From Corallococcus sicarius (lineage in GTDB: Bacteria > Myxococcota > Myxococcia > Myxococcales > Myxococcaceae), in assembly GCF_003611735.1 (NCBI RefSeq), contig NZ_RAWG01000082.1, forward strand, positions 1-32,300: 32,300 bases of DNA. The letters run 5' to 3'. Of this stretch, positions 7,630 through 15,582 are shown in pieces. Below the pieces are notes generated by a model that was given only the letters and a program-made list of their open reading frames with translations, ran no database searches and was not told where the DNA came from. Position numbers and translations under genes: made by a program. Every line of letters begins with the position of its first letter. Positions within the stretch are counted from its first letter, which is position 1.

Positions 7630-9435
7630 TCAGCCGGCCTGGAACTGCCGCGCCAGCGCGTCCACCTCGCGCGACACGCCCTGCAGCGTCTCGGTGGCGC
7701 CCCGGGTGGTCTCCGCGCGCTTCAGCGTCTCCTGCATGATGCGCGACAGGTCGGTGACGGCGGTGAAGACCTGGGTGAAGCCCGCGTTCTGCTGCGTGAC
7801 GGCGGCGGCGATCTCCCGGGCCGCTCCGGCGCTCTCGCGCGACATGGCCAGCAGGTCGCGCAGGGACGCCCCCGACGTGCGCATCCCCTCCAGGCCGCTG
7901 GCGACCTGCTGTCCGCCCTGTTCACCCATCCGGGACGCGTCCCGGATGCCCTGGCGCAGGTCCTCCAGCACGGTGCGGATGCGGTCGGTCGCCTGGACGG
8001 ACTGGTTGGCCAGCCCCCGCATCTCCCGCGCCACCACGGAGAAGCCTCGGCCCACGTCACCGGCGCGCGCCGCCTCGATGGCCGCGTTGAGCGCGAGCAC
8101 GTTGGATTGATCCGCCAGGTCCTTCACCGACGCGGTGATGTCCCCGATGCGCGACGCGCTCTGCGTCAGGGCGGACAGGCGCGCCTGGATGCCGTCCATG
8201 GCCTTCTGGATGGCCACCAGTCCCTCCAGGCTTCCTTCCACGGAGCGCTCGCCCTGGAGGCCCAGCGACTCCGCGCGCTGCGCCACCTGGAGGACGGCCT
8301 CCGCGCGGTCCGCGGCGAGCCGGGACGTCTGCTGGATCTCATCGGACGTGGAGCGGGCCTCCTGGAGCGCCAGGGCCTGCTTCGACAGACTCCCCTGCTG
8401 CTCCTCCTGCACGCGGCCCAGCTGGAGGCCCGCCTCGCCCAGCCGGCTGGCGGCGGTGTGCAGCGTCCGCGGCAGCTCCGACAGCTTGAGCAGCACGGAG
8501 CGCATGCCCGACGCCAGGTCCCCCAGCTCGTCCGTGGACACCCACGCGGGCGCCATGGCGCGCCCGGCGGCCAGTGACTCGATGGCCTCGCGCACCGCGC
8601 CGGCCCCCTTCGCCTGCCGCTTCGCCATCATCCACAGCGTGAGGGCGGGGATGATCAGCATCACCGCGCAGATCCACGCCAGCGCGAAGGCGAACTCGCG
8701 CAGCAGCTCGTGGCCCAGCGCGTCCAGATGGCCCACCGCGTCCAGCGCGCCCAGCGACCGCAGGTGCTCCTCCAGCATCGCCCGGGCCACGCGCACCTTC
8801 ACCACCAGCATCCCGCCGCTCAGCAGCAGCGTCAGCACCATCGCCGTCACCGACGTCAACGGCAGGAACCAGCGCTGCCGGGGCCAGAAGGGGCCGCTGC
8901 CCTGGGCGACCACGTCGGGGAAGCGCTGCTGCTCCTCCAACACCTGGGGCAACAGGCGCTGCTCCAGGGTGAGCGCGAACGGCAGGGCCAGCAGCAGCCC
9001 GAAGCACGCCGCCACGGTGCAGCCCATCGCCACCTGGAAGGCATCCTTGTCGTGCAGCGAGGCGACGATGAAGCTGAAGGTGAAGCCTCCCAGCACCCAG
9101 GCCCCGGCCGCGGTGGCGGCGCCCGCGCGCCACGGCAGGCGCAGGAGCCGCTCCAGGCGCTGACCGGGGGCGTCCCCGGGATTGCGCGCCAGGGCGTGCC
9201 GGCCCACCCACCACAGCGACAGCACGGGGAGGCCCGCGCCGAACACGAGGATGATGGGCGGCAATACAGCGAACACCCGCTGCGTCGCCTGCGTCCCGCC
9301 CAGCCCCATGGCCACCGACACCAGATACGCGGCGATGAACGCGGGCAGCGAGTTCCACTGAAGGAACCGCCACACCTCTCGCTTCACGAAGGCCCACACC
9401 GCGTCGCCATCACCAGCAAGGTCTTGGGCTGCCAT
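7630..9435 (-). CDS. Methyl-accepting chemotaxis protein with six membrane spans
   Basis: The 601-aa product begins at the ATG at 9433-9435; a TTG 99 bases upstream is not supported. Six hydrophobic segments at roughly 29-46, 54-77, 104-127, 136-157, 190-213 and 248-270 form a membrane sensor unlike the usual two-span receptor. A short HAMP-like stretch (about 275-330) leads to a long coiled-coil signalling domain. The hairpin tip reads NVLALNAAIEAARAGDVGRG (445-464) and continues FSVVAREMRGLA, the conserved CheA/CheW contact region, so it should signal to a chemosensory kinase. There is no C-terminal CheR-docking pentapeptide. No che genes are adjacent, so it is an orphan receptor, possibly feeding a Frz- or Che-type array elsewhere. 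What it senses is unknown; with so little periplasmic loop, a membrane or intracellular signal is plausible. Confidence 0.9.
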   Translation of the reverse strand: MAAQDLAGDGDAVWAFVKREVWRFLQWNSLPAFIAAYLVSVAMGLGGTQATQRVFAVLPPIILVFGAGLPVLSLWWVGRHALARNPGDAPGQRLERLLRLPWRAGAATAAGAWVLGGFTFSFIVASLHDKDAFQVAMGCTVAACFGLLLALPFALTLEQRLLPQVLEEQQRFPDVVAQGSGPFWPRQRWFLPLTSVTAMVLTLLLSGGMLVVKVRVARAMLEEHLRSLGALDAVGHLDALGHELLREFAFALAWICAVMLIIPALTLWMMAKRQAKGAGAVREAIESLAAGRAMAPAWVSTDELGDLASGMRSVLLKLSELPRTLHTAASRLGEAGLQLGRVQEEQQGSLSKQALALQEARSTSDEIQQTSRLAADRAEAVLQVAQRAESLGLQGERSVEGSLEGLVAIQKAMDGIQARLSALTQSASRIGDITASVKDLADQSNVLALNAAIEAARAGDVGRGFSVVAREMRGLANQSVQATDRIRTVLEDLRQGIRDASRMGEQGGQQVASGLEGMRTSGASLRDLLAMSRESAGAAREIAAAVTQQNAGFTQVFTAVTDLSRIMQETLKRAETTRGATETLQGVSREVDALARQFQAG

Positions 9436-9458
9436 ACGGGATCGAAGGCTCCAGGCCG

Positions 9459-9480
9459 CCCGGAGAAGGCAGTCTCCGGG
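9459..9480. promoter_or_regulatory. Perfect 8-bp hairpin ahead of the chemoreceptor gene
   Basis: CCCGGAGA (9459-9466) and TCTCCGGG (9473-9480) are perfectly complementary around AGGCAG. The hairpin is 23 bases upstream of the chemoreceptor start codon, within its leader or promoter. It might affect translation, act as an operator, or end transcription from the LOG-family gene, whose stop is about 135 bases away. Confidence 0.4.
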
Positions 9481-9535
9481 ACGGCTGACCGTAACGAATC
9501 CCCTCCCCGCATGCCCCACCAAGCCACCGTGCAAC

Positions 9536-9548
9536 CACCGGTCCGGTG
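9536..9548. promoter_or_regulatory. 13-bp palindrome between the LOG and chemoreceptor genes
   Basis: CACCGG (9536-9541) and CCGGTG (9543-9548) flank a single T. A second, partly overlapping repeat pairs GTGCA (9529-9533) with TGCAC (9547-9551). It lies 67 bases beyond the LOG gene stop and about 100 bases upstream of the chemoreceptor start. It could be an operator or part of a terminator. Confidence 0.3.
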
Positions 9549-9615
9549 CACTTCCATGTTTCAGTTGCCGGACTTCCCCGCGTTGCTCCGTTGGGTTCCC
9601 GCAGAAGTCACGCTT

Positions 9616-10800
9616 TCACCGGTTCAGGGGTCGCGAGGCGTCGTAGTCCACCAGCGCCTGGATGACCTCCTCTTGCGAGTCCGTCAGCCGCAGGTAGCGG
9701 GCGTACTCCTGGCCCTGGGCGAGCTGCGCCAGCAGCGGGTACACGGGGCGCGTGCGCGTCCAGAACTCCGTGCCCAGGAAGATCATCGGGCTGATGACGC
9801 CCACGGAGCTGTAGTGGTTCTGGCACGCGTCCTGGAAGACCTCCTGGATGGTGCCCGCGCTGCCCGGCGCATAGACGATGCCGCCGCGCGCGATGGTGAG
9901 CAGGCCGTCCTCGCGCACGCTGTTGGCGAAGTACTTGGCGATGTGGGTCGCGAACGGGTTGGGCGGCTCGTGCCCGTAGTGCCACGTGGGGATGCCCAGG
10001 CTGTCGCAGTACGGCCGGTCTCCGTCCCGGAGCGGGAACGCGCCCCGCACGTCGAAGGCCCGCGCGAGCCACTCGCGGTCCGTGTAGCTGGGGGCCGTCG
10101 CGAGGAGCGCGAGCCCCGCGTCCAGCTCCGCCTCGGTGCGCCGGGCGAACCAGGCGCCCACGTGGGTGGCCTCCATGGCGCCCGGCCCCCCGCCGCTGAC
10201 CATGAAGAAGCCCCGCTGCGTCAGCTCGCGCGCGAGCGCCGCCACCGCGCGGTAGTCCGGCTGGCCGCGCTTCATGGAGTGCCCGCCCATGATGGCCACC
10301 ACCTTGCGCGTCCCGCCGCCCGCGTGGAGCAGCTCCTCCATCGCGTCCGTGACGGCATGGTCATGCAGCCGCTGCGACAGCATCTCCAGCAGCGTGGGTG
10401 GGCTGCCCCGCCCATGGAGGGCCCAGTGCGCGTAGACGCGCGCGTCCAGCGTGTCGGCGTACGTCTCCGGCCGCGCCGGGTCGAAGCCGGCGTACAGCTC
10501 CTCCGGTGAGTAGAGGCTGCCGCGATAGGGATGATACGGCAGCCCGGAGATGGGCGGGAACACCAGCGCCCCATGCGCGAGCGCCGTGCTCAGGGCCTCC
10601 ATCTCCAGCTCACACCCCAGGAAGACGGTGCCCGCCAGCTCGGCGGTGGCCAGCGCGGCGGTGTGCCGGCGCAGGTCCAACCCCTGGATGACGACGTTGG
10701 CGAGGTGCGCTCCCGCGCGCAGGTGCTGCTCGAAGGCCTCGATGGTCTCGATCTCGATCACACGGGGAGGATCCCACGCCGGAGCGAAAAGCGTCCACAT
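9616..10800 (-). CDS. LOG-family Rossmann nucleotide-binding protein, long form
   Basis: The 394-aa product starts at the ATG at 10798-10800, with only a weak ribosome site; a GTG at 10759-10761 is an alternative. The two LOG-family signatures are present: GGGPGAME at 203-210, and PGSAGTIQE at 312-320 where many members have PGGxGTxxE. The stretch IMGGHSMKRGQPDYRAVA before the first signature resembles the long nucleosidase PpnN. LOG proteins release the base from nucleoside 5'-monophosphates (cytokinin-type or general nucleotide nucleosidases). The roughly 165-residue N-terminal region is longer than in short LOG proteins and has no motif I recognise. It should be cytoplasmic. It is transcribed away from the DUF2141/carotenoid oxygenase operon, and a palindrome overlaps its start codon. 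Confidence 0.85.
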   Translation of the reverse strand: MWTLFAPAWDPPRVIEIETIEAFEQHLRAGAHLANVVIQGLDLRRHTAALATAELAGTVFLGCELEMEALSTALAHGALVFPPISGLPYHPYRGSLYSPEELYAGFDPARPETYADTLDARVYAHWALHGRGSPPTLLEMLSQRLHDHAVTDAMEELLHAGGGTRKVVAIMGGHSMKRGQPDYRAVAALARELTQRGFFMVSGGGPGAMEATHVGAWFARRTEAELDAGLALLATAPSYTDREWLARAFDVRGAFPLRDGDRPYCDSLGIPTWHYGHEPPNPFATHIAKYFANSVREDGLLTIARGGIVYAPGSAGTIQEVFQDACQNHYSSVGVISPMIFLGTEFWTRTRPVYPLLAQLAQGQEYARYLRLTDSQEEVIQALVDYDASRPLNR

Positions 10801-10819
10801 GTGACTTCAGGCACATGTG
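10796..10819. promoter_or_regulatory. Two CACATGTG palindromes 16 bp apart
   Basis: CACATGTG occurs at 10796-10803 and again at 10812-10819. The first covers the start codon of the leftward LOG gene. The second sits where a -35 element would be for a CATATT (10838-10843) -10-like hexamer upstream of the DUF2141 gene. This arrangement suits an operator controlling both divergent units. If so, the LOG gene may really begin at the GTG at 10761. The palindromes are observed; the regulatory role is inferred. Confidence 0.4.
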
Positions 10820-10879
10820 TGCCCTGGCGGGGCCCTTCATATTGCCTCGCATCCACCCGCCGTACCCCGAGGCATTCCC

Positions 10880-11287
10880 ATGAAGCGCCTGATCGCCGCC
10901 GCCCTGCTGCTGGCCGCCAACGCCCACGCCGCCACGCTCACCCTGGACATCCAGGGCCTGACGAAGAAGACCGGCCACGTCCTCATCGCCGTCCATGCCG
11001 ACGCGGCGTCGTTCGGCGACAAGGGCAAGCCCGTGGCCGTGCGCAACGTGGAGGTGAAGGACTCGACGCTGACCGTCACCATCCCGGACCTCGCGCCCGG
11101 AGTCTACGCGGTGAGCCTGTTCCACGACGCCAATGACAACCACAAGCTCGACACCAACTTCATCGGCATCCCCAAGGAGGGTTACGGCTTCAGCAACAAC
11201 GTGGGCGCGCGCGGAAGGCCCAGCTTCGCCGACGCGAGGTTCACGCTGGCCGCCGACGGCACGACGCTCACCCTCACGGTGTTCTGA
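10880..11287 (+). CDS. Exported DUF2141 protein
   Basis: The 135-aa product starts at the ATG at 10880 (GAGG about 8 bases upstream), giving a clean Sec signal peptide MKRLIAAALLLAANAHA with cleavage before ATLTLD. An upstream in-frame ATG would hide this signal. The mature part of about 118 residues is a small beta-sandwich with the DUF2141 pattern: PGVYAVSLFHDANDN, then KLDTNFIGIPKEGYGFSNN. The Asp/Asn-rich loop could bind a metal, though this is unproven. The molecular function of DUF2141 is unknown. Its stop is 11 bases before the carotenoid oxygenase start, whose ribosome site overlaps this stop codon, so the two are almost certainly cotranscribed. The pairing suggests a role around carotenoids or another apolar substrate outside the cytoplasm. 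Confidence 0.85.
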   Translation: MKRLIAAALLLAANAHAATLTLDIQGLTKKTGHVLIAVHADAASFGDKGKPVAVRNVEVKDSTLTVTIPDLAPGVYAVSLFHDANDNHKLDTNFIGIPKEGYGFSNNVGARGRPSFADARFTLAADGTTLTLTVF

Positions 11288-11298
11288 GGATTCACGCC

Positions 11299-12753
11299 AT
11301 GGACCGCCGCACACTGTTGCAGGGAATGGGCGCCGCGCTGCTCGCTGGCTGCGCCTCGGGGCCGCGTCCCGCCGCCGCGCCGACCGCCGCCCCCGACTGG
11401 GCCCTGGGCTGGCGGTCCGTGACGGCGGACACGCTGGCGCCCGTGGAGGCGCGCGTGCGCGGCAGGTTCCCGGACGCGCTGCACGGCACGCTGTACCGCA
11501 ATGGCCCCGCCCGCCTGGAGCGCGCGGGCCAGCGCGTGCGTCACTGGTTCGACGGCGACGGCATGGTGCAGGCGCTCCGCGTCTCACCGCGCGGTGTCAC
11601 GCACCACGGGCGCTTCGTGTCGACCTTCAAGTTCCAGCACGAGGAGCGCCTGGGCCACTACGCGCTGGGCACCCCGGAGCTGCCCGCGCGCGGCAACGAC
11701 GCCTACAACACGTCCAACACGTCGGTGCTCATGGTGGGCGGCGAGCTGCTCGCGCTCTGGGAGGCGGGCTCCGCGTACCGGCTGGACCCCGCGACGCTGG
11801 AGACGCTCGGCACGAAGGACTGGTCCCCGGAGCTGACCGGCGTCCCCTTCTCCGCGCACCCGCTGCCCGAACGCGACGGCAGCTACTGGAACTTCGGCAT
11901 CGCGCCGTACGCGGGCGATCAGGGCCTGATGCTGCTGTACCACTTCAGCGCTGACGGACGGATGCTCCAGTTCGCCTCCCATCCCATGCCCATCCCCGGC
12001 TATGCCCACGCCTTCGTGCAGACGGAGCGCCACCTCATCGTGGTGCTCGCGCCGCTGCTGTGGGACGGCAAGCGCGGCGTGACGTGGTTCGACAAGGAGG
12101 CCTGGCAGCCGGAGCTGGGCACGACGGTGTTCGTGGTGGACAAGGCGGACCTGACGCGCGTGGTTCGACGGGAGCTGCCGGCGGGCTTCGTCTTCCACTT
12201 CGGCCACGCGTGGGAGGACGGAGACCGGCTGCGCGCGTATGCCTGCTGGTACGAGGACTCGCACTTCATGCACCAGACGCTGGAGCAGGACAGCCAGGGC
12301 CGGGGGAATGGCCATCCACCGGCACGGCTGGCACAGCTGGAGATTCCCCTGGGCACGGGAGAGGGTCGCATCATCCGCAGCCCCTACAGCGCGGAGTTCC
12401 CGGTCGTGGACCCGCGCGTCCCGGGCCGGCGCGGGAGCACGCACTTCGTCACGCTCGAGGAGGAGGACACCCCCCTCCCGCACGGCGGCGTCATCGCGCG
12501 CATCGACGTGGAGCACGGCAAGGTGCAGCGCTTCGACTACGGCGCGGGCATCATCGCCGAGGAGCACCTCTTCGTGCCCTCGGGGCCGCGGGAGGGCCAG
12601 GGCTGGCTGCTGGGCACGTCGCTGGACTGCACGCGGGGCCAGACGCGCCTGGCGGCCTTTGACGCGGAGCACCTCGACGACGGGCCCGTGGCGATGGCCA
12701 CCCTGCCCCGCGCGCTGCCGCTGGGCTTTCACGGCACGTTCCTGAAGGGGTGA
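11299..12753 (+). CDS. Carotenoid oxygenase (RPE65/CCD family) with lipoprotein signal
   Basis: The 484-aa product uses the ATG at 11299, with TGAGGA overlapping the previous stop. The family cleaves carotenoids, apocarotenoids or stilbenes with a non-haem iron held by four His. All four are visible: His187 (FSAHPLPERDG), His237 (GYAHAFVQTE), His300 (FVFHFGHAWEDGD) and His478 (LGFHGTF). In the third motif the usual Asn of FHxxNAxE is His303. Length is typical. The N-terminus, DRRTLLQGMGAALLAGC, combines a twin-Arg with a lipobox (Cys18), so the enzyme is probably exported, perhaps folded via Tat, and lipid-anchored. That is unusual for a family that is often cytoplasmic. It forms an operon with the exported DUF2141 protein. 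The substrate cannot be decided. Confidence 0.9.
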   Translation: MDRRTLLQGMGAALLAGCASGPRPAAAPTAAPDWALGWRSVTADTLAPVEARVRGRFPDALHGTLYRNGPARLERAGQRVRHWFDGDGMVQALRVSPRGVTHHGRFVSTFKFQHEERLGHYALGTPELPARGNDAYNTSNTSVLMVGGELLALWEAGSAYRLDPATLETLGTKDWSPELTGVPFSAHPLPERDGSYWNFGIAPYAGDQGLMLLYHFSADGRMLQFASHPMPIPGYAHAFVQTERHLIVVLAPLLWDGKRGVTWFDKEAWQPELGTTVFVVDKADLTRVVRRELPAGFVFHFGHAWEDGDRLRAYACWYEDSHFMHQTLEQDSQGRGNGHPPARLAQLEIPLGTGEGRIIRSPYSAEFPVVDPRVPGRRGSTHFVTLEEEDTPLPHGGVIARIDVEHGKVQRFDYGAGIIAEEHLFVPSGPREGQGWLLGTSLDCTRGQTRLAAFDAEHLDDGPVAMATLPRALPLGFHGTFLKG

Positions 12754-12768
12754 GCGTGCGTTGCAAGG

Positions 12769-14199
12769 TCAGGAGATGACCAGGCCCCACAGCTCCTCAA
12801 GCCCTTCCTGGACGAGGCCCTCCTCGGGGAGCACCAGCTTCTGCTTCCAATCCCCGGGCGGTGGGAACTTCGTCTCGAACGTCTTGAAGAAGAGCTTCCG
12901 GTAGTGGCTGATCTCCCTGTAGGCCAGGGCACTCCAGCTCCTGGAGGCCTCCTTCTCACACCAGGGAATCATGCCCTGGTTCACGAGGGTGGCGACCTTG
13001 TCCATTTCCTGGGGGGTGAAGCGCACGTCGCCCATGAACAGGTGGAAGCCGAGCCTCACGTAGACCCGCGCGGTCCCCGAGGTGAACAGCTCCAGCCAGG
13101 CCGCTGACTTCAGGATGGAGACCGCGGGCCGCCGCTCCATGATGTCGAGGGCAGACGGCTTGGTGGAGACCTTTCCCTCCCGGTGCTTGACCACTGCCAG
13201 GATGCGCAGGAGCTGCTGCGCGGTCCCGAACTTCTCGTCGTCCGAGACCTCGGTGTCGGTCACCCGCCTGAACTGGACCGTCTCGCCGGAGTCCTTCTGC
13301 TGCCCGGGACTGTGCTTCTGCACGGCGGTATGCACGTCGGCTTTGACCTCGACGTAGTACTTGATGCCTTCGAGGATCTCCGTCCGGTCGACGTCCTGTT
13401 CCTTGAGCGCCCCCACGTCAATCCGCCCGCCCAGCGGGACCTTGTCCAAGGTGAAGACCTTGTTCTTGCTGGGAGCCGAGATGCGTGAAGAGGGCAGGTC
13501 CACGGACCGCACCAGCGAGAAGAACAGGTCCACCACCTCGCTGAACGCACCGTAGACGTTTCCGGACGCGATCTGCTCCTTGCCGGGCTCTACTTCCATC
13601 GCGATCTTCTTGAGCAGGTTCGACAGTCCCGGCCCCTGCCTCAACTGCGTGAGGGCCTTGGAGACCCTTGAGCTGTCGACGCGGCCCACCTCTTCAAGAG
13701 CGTGGGTGACGAAGCCGTCCTCATCGCGCCAGTCCGTGAGGGCCAGGAGGTTCTCCCCAGCCGTGGTCCAGTCGATGGACGTCACATCGGCCCCACTGGC
13801 CAGGCACACCTTCTTCATGGTGGTGATCCACTCCTCCACGGCCTGCTTCAGCCGGACGTCATAGGTCTTCTTCGGGGCCGTGGTGGGCACGGCCTTCTTG
13901 GGCGCCTTCAGCGTCTTCACCCCGAAGCCCGGCAACGGATGGTCGGCGGTATCCTTGGGGGCGTCCACGCCCGCCCAGGTGTTGATCCGGTTCCAGGCCG
14001 CCTGGATCAGGCCCCTGTCCGCCCCGCCGTGCTTGTTCTGGTCGATGGCCACGGCGGCCTGGATGGCCAGCCGGAACGACGCGAACAGATCATCGGCACG
14101 CGGGGTGACGTCCAGGTAGGGCTGGAGCACGTCGTCCAGATCGCCCACCGTCACGAGCTCGAACTTCAGGGAGAACTTCTTGAGGTCCAGGGTGAACAC
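12769..14199 (-). CDS. Unknown 476-aa protein with a possible PD-(D/E)XK core
   Basis: The start is GTG (14197-14199), supported by AGGAG eight bases upstream; no ATG is suitably placed. I do not recognise the family. The N-terminal third begins MFTLDLKKFSLKFELV and is followed by a Lys/Pro-rich linker at about 95-112. Residues 225-290 contain, in order, GAFSEVVDLFF (Glu231), GGRIDVGAL (Asp261) and YYVEVKADV (Glu284, Lys286). That order and the predicted strands resemble the E-D-ExK arrangement of PD-(D/E)XK nucleases. The match is by eye only, and the D-to-E spacing (23) is rather long. There is no signal peptide or membrane segment. It is convergent with the carotenoid oxygenase gene and 45 bases downstream of the P1 peptidase gene on the same strand, so it may share that transcript. 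Confidence 0.75.
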   Translation of the reverse strand: MFTLDLKKFSLKFELVTVGDLDDVLQPYLDVTPRADDLFASFRLAIQAAVAIDQNKHGGADRGLIQAAWNRINTWAGVDAPKDTADHPLPGFGVKTLKAPKKAVPTTAPKKTYDVRLKQAVEEWITTMKKVCLASGADVTSIDWTTAGENLLALTDWRDEDGFVTHALEEVGRVDSSRVSKALTQLRQGPGLSNLLKKIAMEVEPGKEQIASGNVYGAFSEVVDLFFSLVRSVDLPSSRISAPSKNKVFTLDKVPLGGRIDVGALKEQDVDRTEILEGIKYYVEVKADVHTAVQKHSPGQQKDSGETVQFRRVTDTEVSDDEKFGTAQQLLRILAVVKHREGKVSTKPSALDIMERRPAVSILKSAAWLELFTSGTARVYVRLGFHLFMGDVRFTPQEMDKVATLVNQGMIPWCEKEASRSWSALAYREISHYRKLFFKTFETKFPPPGDWKQKLVLPEEGLVQEGLEELWGLVIS

Positions 14200-14244
14200 G
14201 GGAGCTGCTCCTGTAGGTCCAGGGTGCTGAACGATACACGGCGT

Positions 14245-15510
14245 TCATTTCACGGGCTTCGGCTTCGACACCGGGGGCAGCCTTCCGGCCTTGCGCAAAG
14301 CCTTCACCAGTCGGTCATGGGGCAGGCCATACACCCGCGCGTCCTGGTTCCCGGTCATCGTGTCGGAGACGAGCATCGCGTTCAGGATGGCCTCCTGGGT
14401 GGCCTGCACCGTGGCCTCGAAGAGCGGATTGAGCCGTACGTTCTCCAGCATGGCGACCTGGGCGGAGGGGGCTCCGTTCACCGCCTCCGTGGGCTGGGTG
14501 GAGAACGCGAGGAAGATGTCCCCGGAGAAGTCCTCGCCCAGGCCTCCCATCTTCGCGATCGCGAGCGGCACCCGCCGGGCGACGCGGTCCAGCTGGTGCG
14601 GCAGGAGCGGCGCGTCCGTGGCCACCACCACGATGATGGAGCCCATCCCTTCCGGATGCGTGGGTTTGATGACGCCGGGCGTTGAGCAGGGCTTCATCTG
14701 GAGGAAGAAGGGTCCCTTCGGAGGCTGGGCGCCCGTGTAGCAGGAGCGCAGGTCGGGAATCTCCTCGCCCACGGGGACCCCGGCGACGGAGAGCAGCCGC
14801 CGGCTGCCGTAGTTGCACTGCACCAGGACGCCGAGCGTGTAGCCCCCCTGCTCCGCCGGAAGCCTGCGCGAGGACGTGCCAATCCCACCCTTGAATCCGT
14901 GGCAGACCATTCCCGTCCCGCCGCCCACGGAGCCCTCCGCCACGGGGCCCGGGCGCGCGGCGTCAATGGCTTGCATCGCGTGGGTGGGCCGCACGTGGAA
15001 GCCGCCAATGTCGTTCAATAGACCGTCCCAGGTCTCCGCCACCACGGGCAGCCCCAGCTCCCAGGTCAGGTTCCGCTTCTGCGCCCAGGCAATCACGCCT
15101 TCATGCACGGCGCCCACGGCGTGCGTGTTGCTGATCATCACGGGGCCGGAGAGCAGGCCCGACTCCTTGACCCAGTGCGTTCCGGTCATCTCGCCGCTGC
15201 CGTTGAGGGCGTAGGTCGCCGCGAACACGGGCTGCGCCACCGCGTCCCGGCCCCGGGGCAGCACGGCGGTGACACCGGTCCGGACCTTCGGCGCACCGGG
15301 TGCGTCCCCACCGGAGTGGAGCGTCGTATGGCCTACCTCCACCCCCTTCACGTCGGTGATGGCATTGAGCGCGCCCGGAGCGCCCCCGAAGGAGATGCCC
15401 AGGTCACTCGCGCGGGCACGGGGCCGGGGAGCCTGGGCCGGGGCCACGGTGGGCAGCAGCACCAGGAGGCAGAGCAGACCTGGAAGCAAGGCAGGGCGGG
15501 CGGAGGTCAT
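14245..15510 (-). CDS. P1-family peptidase (DmpA/BapA type), exported
   Basis: The 421-aa product begins at the ATG at 15508-15510, without a clear Shine-Dalgarno sequence. Residues 1-26 form a Sec signal peptide ending APAQA. The rest matches P1 (S58) N-terminal nucleophile peptidases, which release N-terminal amino acids or beta-amino acids from peptides and mature by self-cleavage at a Gly-Ser bond. That bond is visible as Gly290-Ser291 in EGMGSIIVVVATDAPL, making Ser291 the nucleophile of the new beta subunit. Supporting motifs are GVEVGHTTL (56-64), NTHAVGAVHEGV (128-139) and EGSVGGGTGMVCHGFKGGIG (192-211). Length agrees with the family. Export suggests a periplasmic or secreted peptide-processing role. 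It is divergent from the exported gene at 15583 and may be cotranscribed with the 476-aa unknown. Confidence 0.9.
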   Translation of the reverse strand: MTSARPALLPGLLCLLVLLPTVAPAQAPRPRARASDLGISFGGAPGALNAITDVKGVEVGHTTLHSGGDAPGAPKVRTGVTAVLPRGRDAVAQPVFAATYALNGSGEMTGTHWVKESGLLSGPVMISNTHAVGAVHEGVIAWAQKRNLTWELGLPVVAETWDGLLNDIGGFHVRPTHAMQAIDAARPGPVAEGSVGGGTGMVCHGFKGGIGTSSRRLPAEQGGYTLGVLVQCNYGSRRLLSVAGVPVGEEIPDLRSCYTGAQPPKGPFFLQMKPCSTPGVIKPTHPEGMGSIIVVVATDAPLLPHQLDRVARRVPLAIAKMGGLGEDFSGDIFLAFSTQPTEAVNGAPSAQVAMLENVRLNPLFEATVQATQEAILNAMLVSDTMTGNQDARVYGLPHDRLVKALRKAGRLPPVSKPKPVK

Positions 15511-15582
15511 GGAGGGGGATCTACATCACGTCTCACCCTCCAACCCCAAGCACGGCCCACGGGCGGGGGGATGGAATGCCCC

